Assembly: GCA_963789275.1 (NCBI GenBank)
Contig: CAWBKF010000056.1
Span: forward strand, 6,604-70,603
DNA from: DAHUYF01 sp963789275
Lineage (GTDB): Bacteria; Pseudomonadota; Alphaproteobacteria; ATCC43930; CGMCC-115725
DNA length: 64,000 nt
Direction of reading: 5' to 3'
Shown here: piece by piece, positions 32,216-40,303 of the stretch
Layout: each line of letters begins with the position of its first letter
How positions within the stretch are numbered: the stretch's first letter is position 1
Program-made: the position numbers and the translations under genes
Notes under the pieces: generated by a model
Told to the model about the DNA's origin: nothing
What the model saw: only the letters and a program-made list of their open reading frames with translations
Databases searched by the model: none

Positions 32216-33133
32216 ATGAAGGCAATCGTGGTAACGGACCAGGCCGCGGGATTGGCCGGGATGAAGCTGACCGAGCGGCCCAAGCCGCCGGCAGCGATAA
32301 ACGACGTCATCGTTCAGATCCATGCGTCGGGATTCGTCCCGACAGAGATGGAGTGGCCCTCGACCTGGACCGATCGCCGCGACCGTGACCGAACACCGTC
32401 GATCCCCGGCCACGAGCTGGCCGGAGTGGTCACCGCTCTGGGCTACGGCACGACGGGCCTGTCGGTAGGACAGCGAGTGTTCGGCCTCGCCGACTGGCAT
32501 CGCGACGGCAGCCTGGCGGAGTATGTGGCCATAGAGGCACGCAACCTCGCGCCGCTCCCGGGCGACATCGATTTCACGGTGGCCGCGAGCCTGCCAATCT
32601 CGGGCCTCACCGCGTGGCAGGGACTGTTCCAGCACGGCCACCTTCAGGCTGGGCAGAGCGTCCTGGCGCACGGCGCGGCGGGCGCAGTCGGTTCCATGGT
32701 GACGCAACTCGCGCGCGAGGCCGGCGCGTATGTCATCGGCACCGGACGCGCGGCCGACCGTCAGAAGGCGCTCGACTTCGGCGCGAACGAGTTCGTCGAC
32801 CTCGACAACGACGCGCTGAAAGACGTCGGCGGCGTCGATCTAGTGTTCGATGTCATCGGCGGCGACATCGGCAAGCGGTCCGCACGCCTGATTCGAGCCG
32901 GAGGAACACTGGTGTCCGTCGTCGGGCCGCCCGTGCCGCGGCCCGACGACGGCTTGGCGGTCGACTTCGTTGTCGAGACCGATCGCGCCCAATTGAGTGA
33001 GATCGTCCAGCGGGTGCGGGACGGACGACTGCGGACGAACATCGGCAACGTCTCGACCCTTGACAATGCCGTCGCCGCCTTGAACCCGACCGAGCGACGC
33101 AAGGGGAAGACGATCATCCGCGTTCTTCCGTGA
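32216..33133 (+). CDS. Zinc-independent quinone oxidoreductase-like MDR-family NADP(H) enzyme
   Basis: This 305-residue medium-chain dehydrogenase/reductase starts at ATG 32216 behind GAGGAGA. It has the GroES-like N-terminal half with PGHELAGVV, and a Rossmann half with HGAAGAVGSMVTQLA. The zinc-binding cysteines of alcohol dehydrogenases are absent, which places it with quinone oxidoreductase/zeta-crystallin types. It is likely a cytosolic NADPH-dependent reductase of electrophiles. It stands alone: repeats and an amidase remnant lie upstream, and a hairpin terminator follows. Confidence 0.88.
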   Translation: MKAIVVTDQAAGLAGMKLTERPKPPAAINDVIVQIHASGFVPTEMEWPSTWTDRRDRDRTPSIPGHELAGVVTALGYGTTGLSVGQRVFGLADWHRDGSLAEYVAIEARNLAPLPGDIDFTVAASLPISGLTAWQGLFQHGHLQAGQSVLAHGAAGAVGSMVTQLAREAGAYVIGTGRAADRQKALDFGANEFVDLDNDALKDVGGVDLVFDVIGGDIGKRSARLIRAGGTLVSVVGPPVPRPDDGLAVDFVVETDRAQLSEIVQRVRDGRLRTNIGNVSTLDNAVAALNPTERRKGKTIIRVLP

Positions 33134-33141
33134 GGGCTCGG

Positions 33142-33166
33142 GGAGGGCGAGCGGTTTCTGCCCTCC
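33142..33166 (+). terminator. Hairpin terminator candidate after the MDR oxidoreductase
   Basis: GGAGGGC at 33142-33148 pairs with GCCCTCC at 33160-33166 around an 11-nt loop, 9 nt after the stop codon. The T-run (CTTTTTTT) comes about 18 nt later, so it is an imperfect intrinsic terminator. Confidence 0.45.
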
Positions 33167-33279
33167 TCGTTGATCATCGTCGCTTTTTTTGATCGTAGCG
33201 ATCGTCTGACCGTCGTCGCCTTTGCAGACTGGCTGATGATGGCGCCCAACGGTATTTTTGCCGGCGACACAGATCAAGA

Positions 33280-33319
33280 TGGTAGTGCCTCAGTTTGAAT
33301 TCAAACTGAGGCACTACCA
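33280..33319. repeat. Perfect 40-bp palindrome flanked by 6-bp direct repeats
   Basis: TGGTAGTGCCTCAGTTTGAA is directly joined to its exact reverse complement, with no loop. TCAAGA occurs immediately before (33274-33279) and after (33320-33325). A pair of perfect inverted ends with a target-site-like duplication looks like two insertion-sequence ends left back to back, or a very small MITE. A rho-independent terminator is less likely because there is no T-run after it. Confidence 0.7.
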
Positions 33320-33352
33320 TCAAGACTGATCGGATGACAGCGTCAATCATAG

Positions 33353-33531
33353 AGCGATTGATGCCGAGAGTCGCTGAAACCGAGCGATTTTCGATTCGGC
33401 GAATTTCCTCTATGAATTCAAGATCGAAGATTTCTGACGTATCGGGTGCACGGTGTTCGAGCGAGCGATGAAAGTTTGCGCCGTTAGATCAACGCGTTAA
33501 CATGGTTCTGAACAATAGAGTGGGAGTGACG
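33353..33531 (+). repeat. Dispersed intergenic repeat, copy C
   Basis: About 180 bp lacking the TGACGGTC head. It begins with GCGATTGATGCCGAGAGTCG, passes through TATGAATTCAAGATCGA, and ends with GATCAACGCGTTAACATGG and AATAGAGTGGGAGT. Order and orientation match copies A, B and D. Together with the palindrome it fills the 33134-33646 gap, where I see no gene. Confidence 0.65.
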
Positions 33532-33646
33532 GGAGCGTACTGTGGAGTAGAATCGAACAATACAGCGTATTCGCATCACGGCCGGTATTCGTCGCGCCTT
33601 CATCATTCGTTATCGCTCGCCATAGCCGGCCGGTGAACCTATTCGT

Positions 33647-34171
33647 TCAGACGGGCGAGCGGCGCCAATCCTGCGACGCCTCGCAAAGGAACACCGAGAG
33701 ATCGGTCTCCGGCGGCCGCGCGCCGACTTCGAAGAACATCTCGGCGACCCAACCGCGATGGTAAGAGTCGTGAGTGACCAGATGGAGGAACATCTCGCCG
33801 CGCTTCATCGCCGCCTTGGTGCCGTTGACGAAGGTGAAGGGCACGTCTTCGTCGAGCGACGCCTCGCTCTGCGCTGCGGCCCAATCAATGATCCAATCGT
33901 TCATTTTCTGCTGCGCCGCCCAGAGCGCCGGCAGTTCCGAATGCGGCGAGACACTGCGCGCCTTGAAACCGTGCTCGCGGCCTTCGAGATGCGCCTGCCA
34001 GATCAGGTCGACGACATAGGTGTGATTGAGCGTGCCGATAATGGTCTTGAATAGCGTCTTGCGCTCTTTCTCCGCTTCGCCCGGCGGGAGCGCAGCAACG
34101 CCGTCGAATATCACCTTGTCCGCCCAGGCCTTGTAGTAGGCGAGCATCCTCACCGTCTGCGTGTTCATCAT
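33647..34171 (-). CDS. DinB/YfiT-family putative thiol S-transferase or damage-inducible protein
   Basis: This 174-residue helical-bundle protein has the three metal-ligand histidines of the DinB superfamily: one in T-L-N-H-T-Y, and a pair in L-V-T-H-D-S-Y-H-R-G. The start at 34171 has GGAG 7 nt upstream; a second ATG follows directly. It is a single gene with no operon partner. Members bind a divalent metal, and many are thiol transferases of bacillithiol or mycothiol type, or unknown. It is flanked on both sides by copies of the dispersed repeat. Confidence 0.82.
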   Translation of the reverse strand: MMNTQTVRMLAYYKAWADKVIFDGVAALPPGEAEKERKTLFKTIIGTLNHTYVVDLIWQAHLEGREHGFKARSVSPHSELPALWAAQQKMNDWIIDWAAAQSEASLDEDVPFTFVNGTKAAMKRGEMFLHLVTHDSYHRGWVAEMFFEVGARPPETDLSVFLCEASQDWRRSPV

Positions 34172-34269
34172 CGGGTAGCTCCTTTGACTAACCCCCCTCA
34201 AGGCGCGACATTGTCTCTCAATTTTGTTGGTGTCGCCGCGATGCTTTCAGCATCCGCACAAAGCGTCAG

Positions 34270-34362
34270 CCAGAGACGGTGCTTGACGATGCGGGGAAAA
34301 AAGTTGCCTTGCTATATCAACGCGCCACCCCGGATCAGGATAATCAAGTGGAAGTAGGGTGT
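34270..34362 (+). repeat. Dispersed intergenic repeat, partial copy E
   Basis: About 93 bp resembling only the second half of the repeat: AGACGGTGCTTGACGATGCGG, then ATATCAACGCG and AATCAAGTGGAAGTAGGG. It is clearly more diverged than copies B-D. The rest of the 34172-34636 gap shows nothing I can identify. Confidence 0.45.
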
Positions 34363-34636
34363 GGGATGCCCGGGACGGCTCCGGAGTGAAATAGCACCGG
34401 AAAAATAGAAGGTTATGGGATAGCTCATTGATGCTTCACCGTGCATCGTTGCTCTGCTCTCTTGTTTCTCCAAGTTGTCCTCTCGGTTGTCGAGATTATT
34501 GCGATGGGCTATCTGCCGCGTGCAGGCAGCGCGCCAGGAGACGCGAGCGAAGGAGAAGAAAGCGGCGGAATCTCGCAGTTCGACGTGCAGTGAAAATGGC
34601 GCACCAGCGTACCGTCGCACCGCTGCATTCACTCGG

Positions 34637-35230
34637 CTACGCCGCGAGCTGAGCGGGAATGTCCCGCACCACTTCGCTCAACTTGTCGGAACTGATTTCG
34701 TAGAAGAAGCCGTAGAGCTTGATGTGCTTCGGCACTGCCGGGCTCGAATGAAGCAGCTGGATATCATACTTGATCGACTTCTCGAAATCCATGATGGCAA
34801 GGCTATCGTGATCAAACATCGTCGAGATATCAGCGTGATGATGATCATGGAACTCCTCGATGAGCAGCTCCGGCGTCAGAGTCGTCGTGCCGCAGAACGA
34901 GTGGTGAACCACGACGACATTCTGAACGCTGAATATATAGTCCATGGCCGCCACGGACTCTAGAGCGAAGGCGGCGCGTCCACCCGCGTTGGTCTCGGTA
35001 AATAGTGTCCGTGTGTGGCCAACCCGATTGCCAGATTCGTCGAGAATGTTTTCGCCCGGATAGACCTCGTCGCCAAAATACTCGGCGACGGCCCGCGGGA
35101 TTTCGGTCGCGCGGGGGTCAAAGCAGTAGATCACCAGCGTCTTCATCGGGATGGCCTGGCTCGCGCCCGCGAAGGTGTTCATATCGAACCCGGGTTGTTT
35201 CCGGTACTCGTAATCGCTGAACTTGCTCAT
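34637..35230 (-). CDS. Beta-carbonic anhydrase-like zinc protein
   Basis: This 197-residue protein has the core motifs of beta-class carbonic anhydrases: VIYCFDPRA (first Cys ligand plus Asp-Arg) and VVHHSFCGTT (His and second Cys ligands). It would interconvert CO2 and bicarbonate in the cytoplasm, or it may be one of the family's non-catalytic or CS2-hydrolase-like members. The stretch between the motifs is longer than in classical enzymes and rich in His-Asp (FHDHHHADIS). It is a single gene with a copy of the dispersed repeat on either side. Confidence 0.8.
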   Translation of the reverse strand: MSKFSDYEYRKQPGFDMNTFAGASQAIPMKTLVIYCFDPRATEIPRAVAEYFGDEVYPGENILDESGNRVGHTRTLFTETNAGGRAAFALESVAAMDYIFSVQNVVVVHHSFCGTTTLTPELLIEEFHDHHHADISTMFDHDSLAIMDFEKSIKYDIQLLHSSPAVPKHIKLYGFFYEISSDKLSEVVRDIPAQLAA

Positions 35231-35500
35231 TTTCTTTCTCCACCGGCGTTTGGCTGCGCGCAGAAAGGCATTGAGCTACGGGGCCCGGTTCGGTCGCATC
35301 TTTAGCTATCGGCGCACGGGCGCGATTGTGGGATTTGAGCAGAATTTGGAGAAAACGACCGCGCTTGCTGGCGGGCGCGCGCCGTCGCTCAACCAAATGC
35401 CGACCGCAACGCCTTAGCCGCGATGCGTTGGCTTATGTCGTGGCGCCCCGCGTCTGCCGATCGGTCACTAAAGACCCGGCCATGGTGCTATCGTGAGATG

Positions 35501-35690
35501 GTTGGACCGATCGATGCCGATAGTCGCTGAAACCGAGCAGATTCCGAACTCGGCGAGTTTTTTTCCTTTGAATTCAAGAGCGAAAATTTCCGACGGATCG
35601 GCAGACGGCTCTCCATCGAGCGCGGGAAAGATTTGCGCCGTCAGATCAACACATTACAATCGCTCAGAACAATCGAGTGGGAGTAGGGGA
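35501..35690 (+). repeat. Dispersed intergenic repeat, copy D, abutting the SNF2 gene start
   Basis: About 190 bp: GACCGATCGATGCCGATAGTCG, CCTTTGAATTCAAGAGCG, then AGATCAACACATTACAATCG and CGAGTGGGAGTAGGGG. It ends just before the ATG at 35695, so the repeat tail provides the ribosome-binding purines of the SNF2 gene. The remaining 35231-35500 stretch has no visible gene. Confidence 0.65.
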
Positions 35691-35694
35691 GACG

Positions 35695-38175
35695 ATGAAA
35701 TCCACGAGCCGAACGCTTAATGTCCCAGCCAAGCCGAACAGAGAACCGAAGCTCTCGCGCACCCATGCGCCCGCCGATCTATCGCCACTGGATTGGCAAC
35801 GCGGCTTGCGCCGGCAGTTCGGCCGCGAGCAGCCCTTCGGTCTTGAAAATCTGGGCGGCGAGCCTTTTTTCTCGGAATTCAGGGTCAGCAATCCGGTTTC
35901 CAAATCCAGCTATCGCGTGGTGATCCGAGGCCGGGGGCCTGGGGGCAATTTCTGTTCATGCCCGGATTACGCCACCAGCGAGTTGGGCACCTGCAAGCAC
36001 ATCGAATTCACGCTCGCCCGGCTGGAGAAGAAGCGCGGCGCGAAAGCGGCGTTTGCGCGCGGCTACCAGCCCGCATTTTCCGAACTGTATCTGCGCAATG
36101 ACGGCAAACGCAGTGTGCATTTTCGCGCCGGAACGGATTGCCCGCCGGGGCTGAGGGGGGCCGCTGCCAGTCTGTTCGACGCCGAGCACAACGGAATTCT
36201 GCCCGACGAGCGACTCGGCGAGCTCGAGCATTTCATGGCCATGGCGTCCAAGTCCGGCCATGAGTTCCGGGCCTACGGCGACGCTCTCGATTTCGTCGCG
36301 GGACGGCGGGATGCGGACCGGCGAGCGGCAAAGCTCGTGCAGTTGTTTCCGCGCGGCGCTGCCGATCCCAAGCTGCTGGCGCTTCTGAAGACGCCGATCT
36401 ATCCCTATCAGGCGGAGGGCGCGCTCTTTGCGGTACGAGCCGGCCGGGCGCTGATTGGCGACGATATGGGGCTGGGCAAGACCATAGAGGCCATCGCCGC
36501 GACGGAAATACTGGCACGGCATTTCGGCGTCGCGAAAGTGCTGGTGATCTGCCCGACCTCGCTCAAATACCAGTGGCAAAGCGAGATCTTGCGTTTCTCG
36601 GGGCGACAGGGCGAACATGCGGCGCGCGTGATCAACGGCGGTCGGACGCAGCGGCAGAGGGACTACGCCCTGGATAATTTCTGCAAGATCACGAACTACG
36701 AGAAGCTCAAGCCCGATCTCGACCTGATCGCCGCGTGGGCGCCCGAGCTGGTGATCGTCGACGAAGCACAACGCGTGAAGAACTGGAACACCATTGCGGC
36801 GCGTGCCTTGAAACGCGTCGATAGCCCATACGCGATCGTGCTGACCGGGACCCCCTTGGAAAACAAGCTGGAGGAGCTGATCTCCATTGTCCAGTTCGTC
36901 GATCAGCATCGGCTGGGGCCAACCTGGAAGCTGCTGCACGAGCATCAGGTCAAAGACGAAGCTGGACGCGTCACCGGCTATACCGGGCTGGAGAAGATCG
37001 GCCAGACGCTGGCGCCGGTCATGATCCGCCGGCGCAAATCCGAGGTGCTGCGGCAACTGCCCGGCCGGACGGACCAGAACCTGCTGGTCCCGATGACCGA
37101 GATGCAGATGCTTTATCACCAGGAAAACGCCGACGTGGTGGCGAGAATCGTCCAGCGCTGGCGCAAGACGAGGTTCCTGTCGGACAAGGACCAGCGGCGG
37201 CTTACCTGCGCGCTGCAGAACATGCGCATGTCGTGCAACAGCACCTATCTGCTGGATCAGGAAACCGATCATGGGGTCAAGGCTGACGAATTGGCGGCCC
37301 TGTTCGAGGATCTGTTCGCCGATCCCGATGCCAAGGCGGTGGTGTTTTCGCAATGGACGCGGACCCATGACATCCTCATCCGCCGCCTCGAAGCGCGTGA
37401 GCTGGGCTACGTCAGCTTCCACGGCGGCGTGCCCTCGGACAAGCGGCCGGCGCTGGTTGAGCGGTTTCGTGACAACCCGACCTGTCGCGTATTCCTGTCC
37501 ACCGATGCCGGCAGCACGGGCCTCAATTTGCAGCATGCTTCGACCCTGGTGAACATGGACCTGCCGTGGAACCCGGCGATCCTCGAGCAGCGCATCGCGC
37601 GCATTCATCGCATGGGCCAGAAACGGCCGGTGCGGGTCATCAATTTCGTGGCGAAGGGCACCATCGAGGAGGGAATGCTTTCGGTGCTGGCATTCAAACG
37701 CTCCTTGTCGGCAGGAATCCTCGATGGCGGCAGCGGCGAGATCTCGCTCGGCGGTTCGCGTCTCAGCCGCTTCATGAAGGACGTGGAAAACGTCACCGGG
37801 CGCATGGGTGAGGGCGAGGCGGTGACGTCGGCTGAGGAAGTGGGAACCAGCGTCACTGCCGATGACGCCGGATCCCGGGAGGATGTAACGGTTGGCGCTG
37901 GCGACACGGCGGTCGCGCGGGCTGATGGGGCGCGACCATCGTCACGCGATGCAGGTCTAGATCCGTGGCAAGCCTTGGTGCAGGTCGGTGCGCAGCTAAT
38001 TGCCGCTCTTGCGGCTGCCAACGATCCCGGCGCTCCGGCGCATCCATGGATTGAGCGGGATCCGGCGACCGGCACCCAAAACCTCAAAATGCCGCTGCCG
38101 CCGCCGGAAACCGCGCGGCAACTTGCCAATGCGCTGTCGACGCTCGCGGACAGCTTGCGGAGCAAGATAATGTGA
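35695..38175 (+). CDS. SNF2/RapA-family DEAD-box-like ATPase with a SWIM zinc finger
   Basis: This 826-residue protein has an N-terminal SWIM-type zinc finger (CSCPDY, then GTCKHIEF; about residues 85-105). A two-lobed SNF2 ATPase core follows: DDMGLGKT (Walker A), VDEAQRVKN (DEAQ box), LTGTPLEN, then STDAGSTGLNLQ and QRIARIHRMGQ in lobe 2. The last 130 residues are low complexity. It would be an ATP-driven DNA translocase that remodels protein-DNA contacts. ATG 35695 is preferred to an upstream GTG 35677 that lies within repeat D. It is followed by a small ORF and has no methylase or nuclease partner. Confidence 0.88.
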   Translation: MKSTSRTLNVPAKPNREPKLSRTHAPADLSPLDWQRGLRRQFGREQPFGLENLGGEPFFSEFRVSNPVSKSSYRVVIRGRGPGGNFCSCPDYATSELGTCKHIEFTLARLEKKRGAKAAFARGYQPAFSELYLRNDGKRSVHFRAGTDCPPGLRGAAASLFDAEHNGILPDERLGELEHFMAMASKSGHEFRAYGDALDFVAGRRDADRRAAKLVQLFPRGAADPKLLALLKTPIYPYQAEGALFAVRAGRALIGDDMGLGKTIEAIAATEILARHFGVAKVLVICPTSLKYQWQSEILRFSGRQGEHAARVINGGRTQRQRDYALDNFCKITNYEKLKPDLDLIAAWAPELVIVDEAQRVKNWNTIAARALKRVDSPYAIVLTGTPLENKLEELISIVQFVDQHRLGPTWKLLHEHQVKDEAGRVTGYTGLEKIGQTLAPVMIRRRKSEVLRQLPGRTDQNLLVPMTEMQMLYHQENADVVARIVQRWRKTRFLSDKDQRRLTCALQNMRMSCNSTYLLDQETDHGVKADELAALFEDLFADPDAKAVVFSQWTRTHDILIRRLEARELGYVSFHGGVPSDKRPALVERFRDNPTCRVFLSTDAGSTGLNLQHASTLVNMDLPWNPAILEQRIARIHRMGQKRPVRVINFVAKGTIEEGMLSVLAFKRSLSAGILDGGSGEISLGGSRLSRFMKDVENVTGRMGEGEAVTSAEEVGTSVTADDAGSREDVTVGAGDTAVARADGARPSSRDAGLDPWQALVQVGAQLIAALAAANDPGAPAHPWIERDPATGTQNLKMPLPPPETARQLANALSTLADSLRSKIM

Positions 38176-38206
38176 TCTCCGAAGGGTCAGCAACGTAGGC
38201 GACAAA

Positions 38207-38347
38207 ATGATTTTGGCGCCGATGAAAGGGTCGCGCTTCGATGTCGATGCATGGTTGGCGAGACTCGAGCGGCATCGGGATATTCCGTTTCCTAACGTGC
38301 CCGACGATCCGCCGCTCGCGCCCAACGATGCGATCACCTTCGATTGA
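38207..38347 (+). CDS. Small 46-residue hypothetical protein
   Basis: An ATG 31 nt after the SNF2 stop opens a frame for a short hydrophilic protein (MKGSRFDVDAWLARLERHRD, then a proline-rich tail ending in ITFD). It has no signal or membrane segment. It lacks a strong ribosome site of its own and might be co-translated with the SNF2 gene. It is too short for a reliable family call. Confidence 0.4.
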   Translation: MILAPMKGSRFDVDAWLARLERHRDIPFPNVPDDPPLAPNDAITFD

Positions 38348-38400
38348 GCGTCTATGTGGCATCGACACCACCGTCGTCGATCACGCCGCCCGCAACGCGA

Positions 38401-39351
38401 TCAGGCTCGGCGGAAGTGCCTCGGCGGATGTTTCGTCTCACGCCGGATCAAGCGGCGCAGCGTTGACGGCTCCGCATACCCGACCCGACGCGCGATCTCG
38501 TCCACGGGGAGGCGCGTGGTCTCCAGCAGATGGCGCGCGGTCTCGGTCCTGATCCGCCTGACGAATTGAATGGGCGAGACGCCGCAGGTCGCCGCAAGTC
38601 GGCGCGCAAGCGTGCGGGGGCCCAAGGCGACGGCTTCGGCCAACTCGTCAATCCCGAAGTCCCGGGCGATGTTCTCGCGAACCCAGCTCTCGGCTCTGGC
38701 GATCTTCGGCTCCTGACCCGCCAAATAGGTGATCGCCATGTAGGGCGCCTGCGATCGCCGCTCATCCAGGAGGAGATAGTTGGCGCACGCCCTTGCCAGG
38801 CCGGGCCCGGCAAACCGGCTCACCACCGCGAGCATCAAATCCATCTGCGCCATCGCGGCACCGCCGGTTGCGACGGGCCAGTCGGCCACGACCATCTGCT
38901 CGCTCACCAGCTCGACCTTCGGATACCAGCGCCGAAAGACCGGTGCCAGCCACCATGTCGTGGTCGCCCGGCGACCGTCCAGCAATCCCGATTGCGCGAG
39001 CAGGAAGGTGCTCGCGCACGATGCCGCGATCGTGGCGCCGGATTCGAACGCTTCTACCAGGCTTTCGCCGGCGCGCCGGCAGGCGGGGCTCTTCAGCATT
39101 TCGTCGAGATCATCGGCCGAGGCGATGCCAAGGCCAGGGATGATGATGAGGTCGACGTTCCGCAGTGCCGTGCTCTTGCGGTGCGGTCCCCAGCGAACCC
39201 TTTGCACGTCGAACGGCAAGCGGCGCTTCGCCGCCGCGCTGATCCCGTTGGCCGTCGCGATCATGTCGTGAGTGATCGCCGCGCTTGACGCCATGCAGCC
39301 CCGGATCTCGATGACCGCCACCGCCGTCATGTCAAAAAAACCCCGATTCAT
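38401..39351 (-). CDS. GlxA/FtrA-type AraC-family regulator with a DJ-1/PfpI-like N-terminus
   Basis: This 316-residue protein has an N-terminal class-I glutamine amidotransferase-like fold (about 5-180), with I-I-I-P-G-L-G and an AASCASTFLLA elbow. A C-terminal AraC double helix-turn-helix follows (about 215-310: IDELAEAVALGPRTLARRL, then VDEIARRVGYAEPSTLRRL). Regulators of this kind sense small amines or stress metabolites. ATG 39351 or ATG 39330 may be the start; neither has a clear ribosome site. It is divergent from a dienelactone hydrolase-like gene, a common arrangement for a regulator and its target. Confidence 0.88.
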   Translation of the reverse strand: MNRGFFDMTAVAVIEIRGCMASSAAITHDMIATANGISAAAKRRLPFDVQRVRWGPHRKSTALRNVDLIIIPGLGIASADDLDEMLKSPACRRAGESLVEAFESGATIAASCASTFLLAQSGLLDGRRATTTWWLAPVFRRWYPKVELVSEQMVVADWPVATGGAAMAQMDLMLAVVSRFAGPGLARACANYLLLDERRSQAPYMAITYLAGQEPKIARAESWVRENIARDFGIDELAEAVALGPRTLARRLAATCGVSPIQFVRRIRTETARHLLETTRLPVDEIARRVGYAEPSTLRRLIRRETKHPPRHFRRA

Positions 39352-39460
39352 GTCGTTTTCGACACTAGCGCGGCCGGGCGTGCATCGCAATGATGTGCGT
39401 GTGAGAGCCGCACCAGCCCAAGCCTTTGCTATCGGTATCGACGAAGCGGACAGGCGCCCC

Positions 39461-40288
39461 ATGACGAAGCGGAAGATGAGCGAGGACGACCCACTCGAGG
39501 ATTTCGATCGTCGCGAGGTCACCCTCGACGGCATCGCCAAGGTGGTGCGCGTGACCGGGGCGGGCCCCGCGGTGATCGTCATGACGGAGATGCCGGGCAT
39601 CAGCCCGCACGTCGCCCGCTTCGCTCGCTGGGTTCGAGGCGCGGGGTTCACGGTCTACATGCCCTCGCTTTTTGGCCGTGACGGCGCCGTGCCCGGCGTC
39701 GAGGAGGGCGCGGCGATCTTCCAGCGCGCCTGTGCGAGCGCCGAGTTCCGCGCCTTCGCCGCAAACGAGACGAGCCCGGTGACGATTTGGCTGCGATCGC
39801 TGGCGAGATTGGCGCATCAAGAGTGCGGCGGCCCCGGCGTCGGCGCCATCGGCATGTGCTTCACGGGAAATTTCGCGCTCACGATGATGCTCGAGCCGTC
39901 GATGCTGGCGCCCGTTCTCGCCCAGCCGTCACTGCCGTTGAACGACCCTGCCGGCATCGAAATCACGCCTGACGACGTCGAGGCGGTCCGCCGGCGGCTC
40001 GAACGGGATGACCTGACCGTGCTGGCCTATCGCTTCGCGGGCGATCGGTTCTGCCGGGCGCAGCGCTTTGCCGCTTACGCCGAGGCGCTGGGCGACCGGT
40101 TCGTCGCCCGCGTGCTTCCCGACAGCGCGGCCAATCCCGACACGCCGCCGTTTTTTCAACGCTACGTCTCTTGCCCGCACAGCGTGGTGACGGCGCATCT
40201 GATCGACGAAGCTGGTCAACCGACGATCGCGGCGCGCGACGAGATCCTGGCGTTTTTCACGCGAAGGCTCGCTCCCGGGCAGCTGTGA
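39461..40288 (+). CDS. Dienelactone hydrolase-family protein
   Basis: This 275-residue alpha/beta hydrolase has the nucleophile elbow GMCFTGN, in which a Cys replaces the usual Ser, as in dienelactone hydrolases. The catalytic Asp would lie near A-G-D-R-F and the His near H-S-V-V-T-A-H-L. It would open lactone rings in aromatic degradation or hydrolyse other esters. ATG 39461 is used; ATG 39476 is an alternative with GGA upstream. It is divergent from the GlxA-type regulator and may be its target. Confidence 0.82.
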   Translation: MTKRKMSEDDPLEDFDRREVTLDGIAKVVRVTGAGPAVIVMTEMPGISPHVARFARWVRGAGFTVYMPSLFGRDGAVPGVEEGAAIFQRACASAEFRAFAANETSPVTIWLRSLARLAHQECGGPGVGAIGMCFTGNFALTMMLEPSMLAPVLAQPSLPLNDPAGIEITPDDVEAVRRRLERDDLTVLAYRFAGDRFCRAQRFAAYAEALGDRFVARVLPDSAANPDTPPFFQRYVSCPHSVVTAHLIDEAGQPTIAARDEILAFFTRRLAPGQL

Positions 40289-40303
40289 GGGGGGCCCCGC
40301 CCG

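Noticed and set aside
33280..33319. Palindrome read as an intrinsic terminator or CRISPR repeat
   Set aside because: No T-run, no loop and no repeated spacer units; nothing else in the window forms a CRISPR array.
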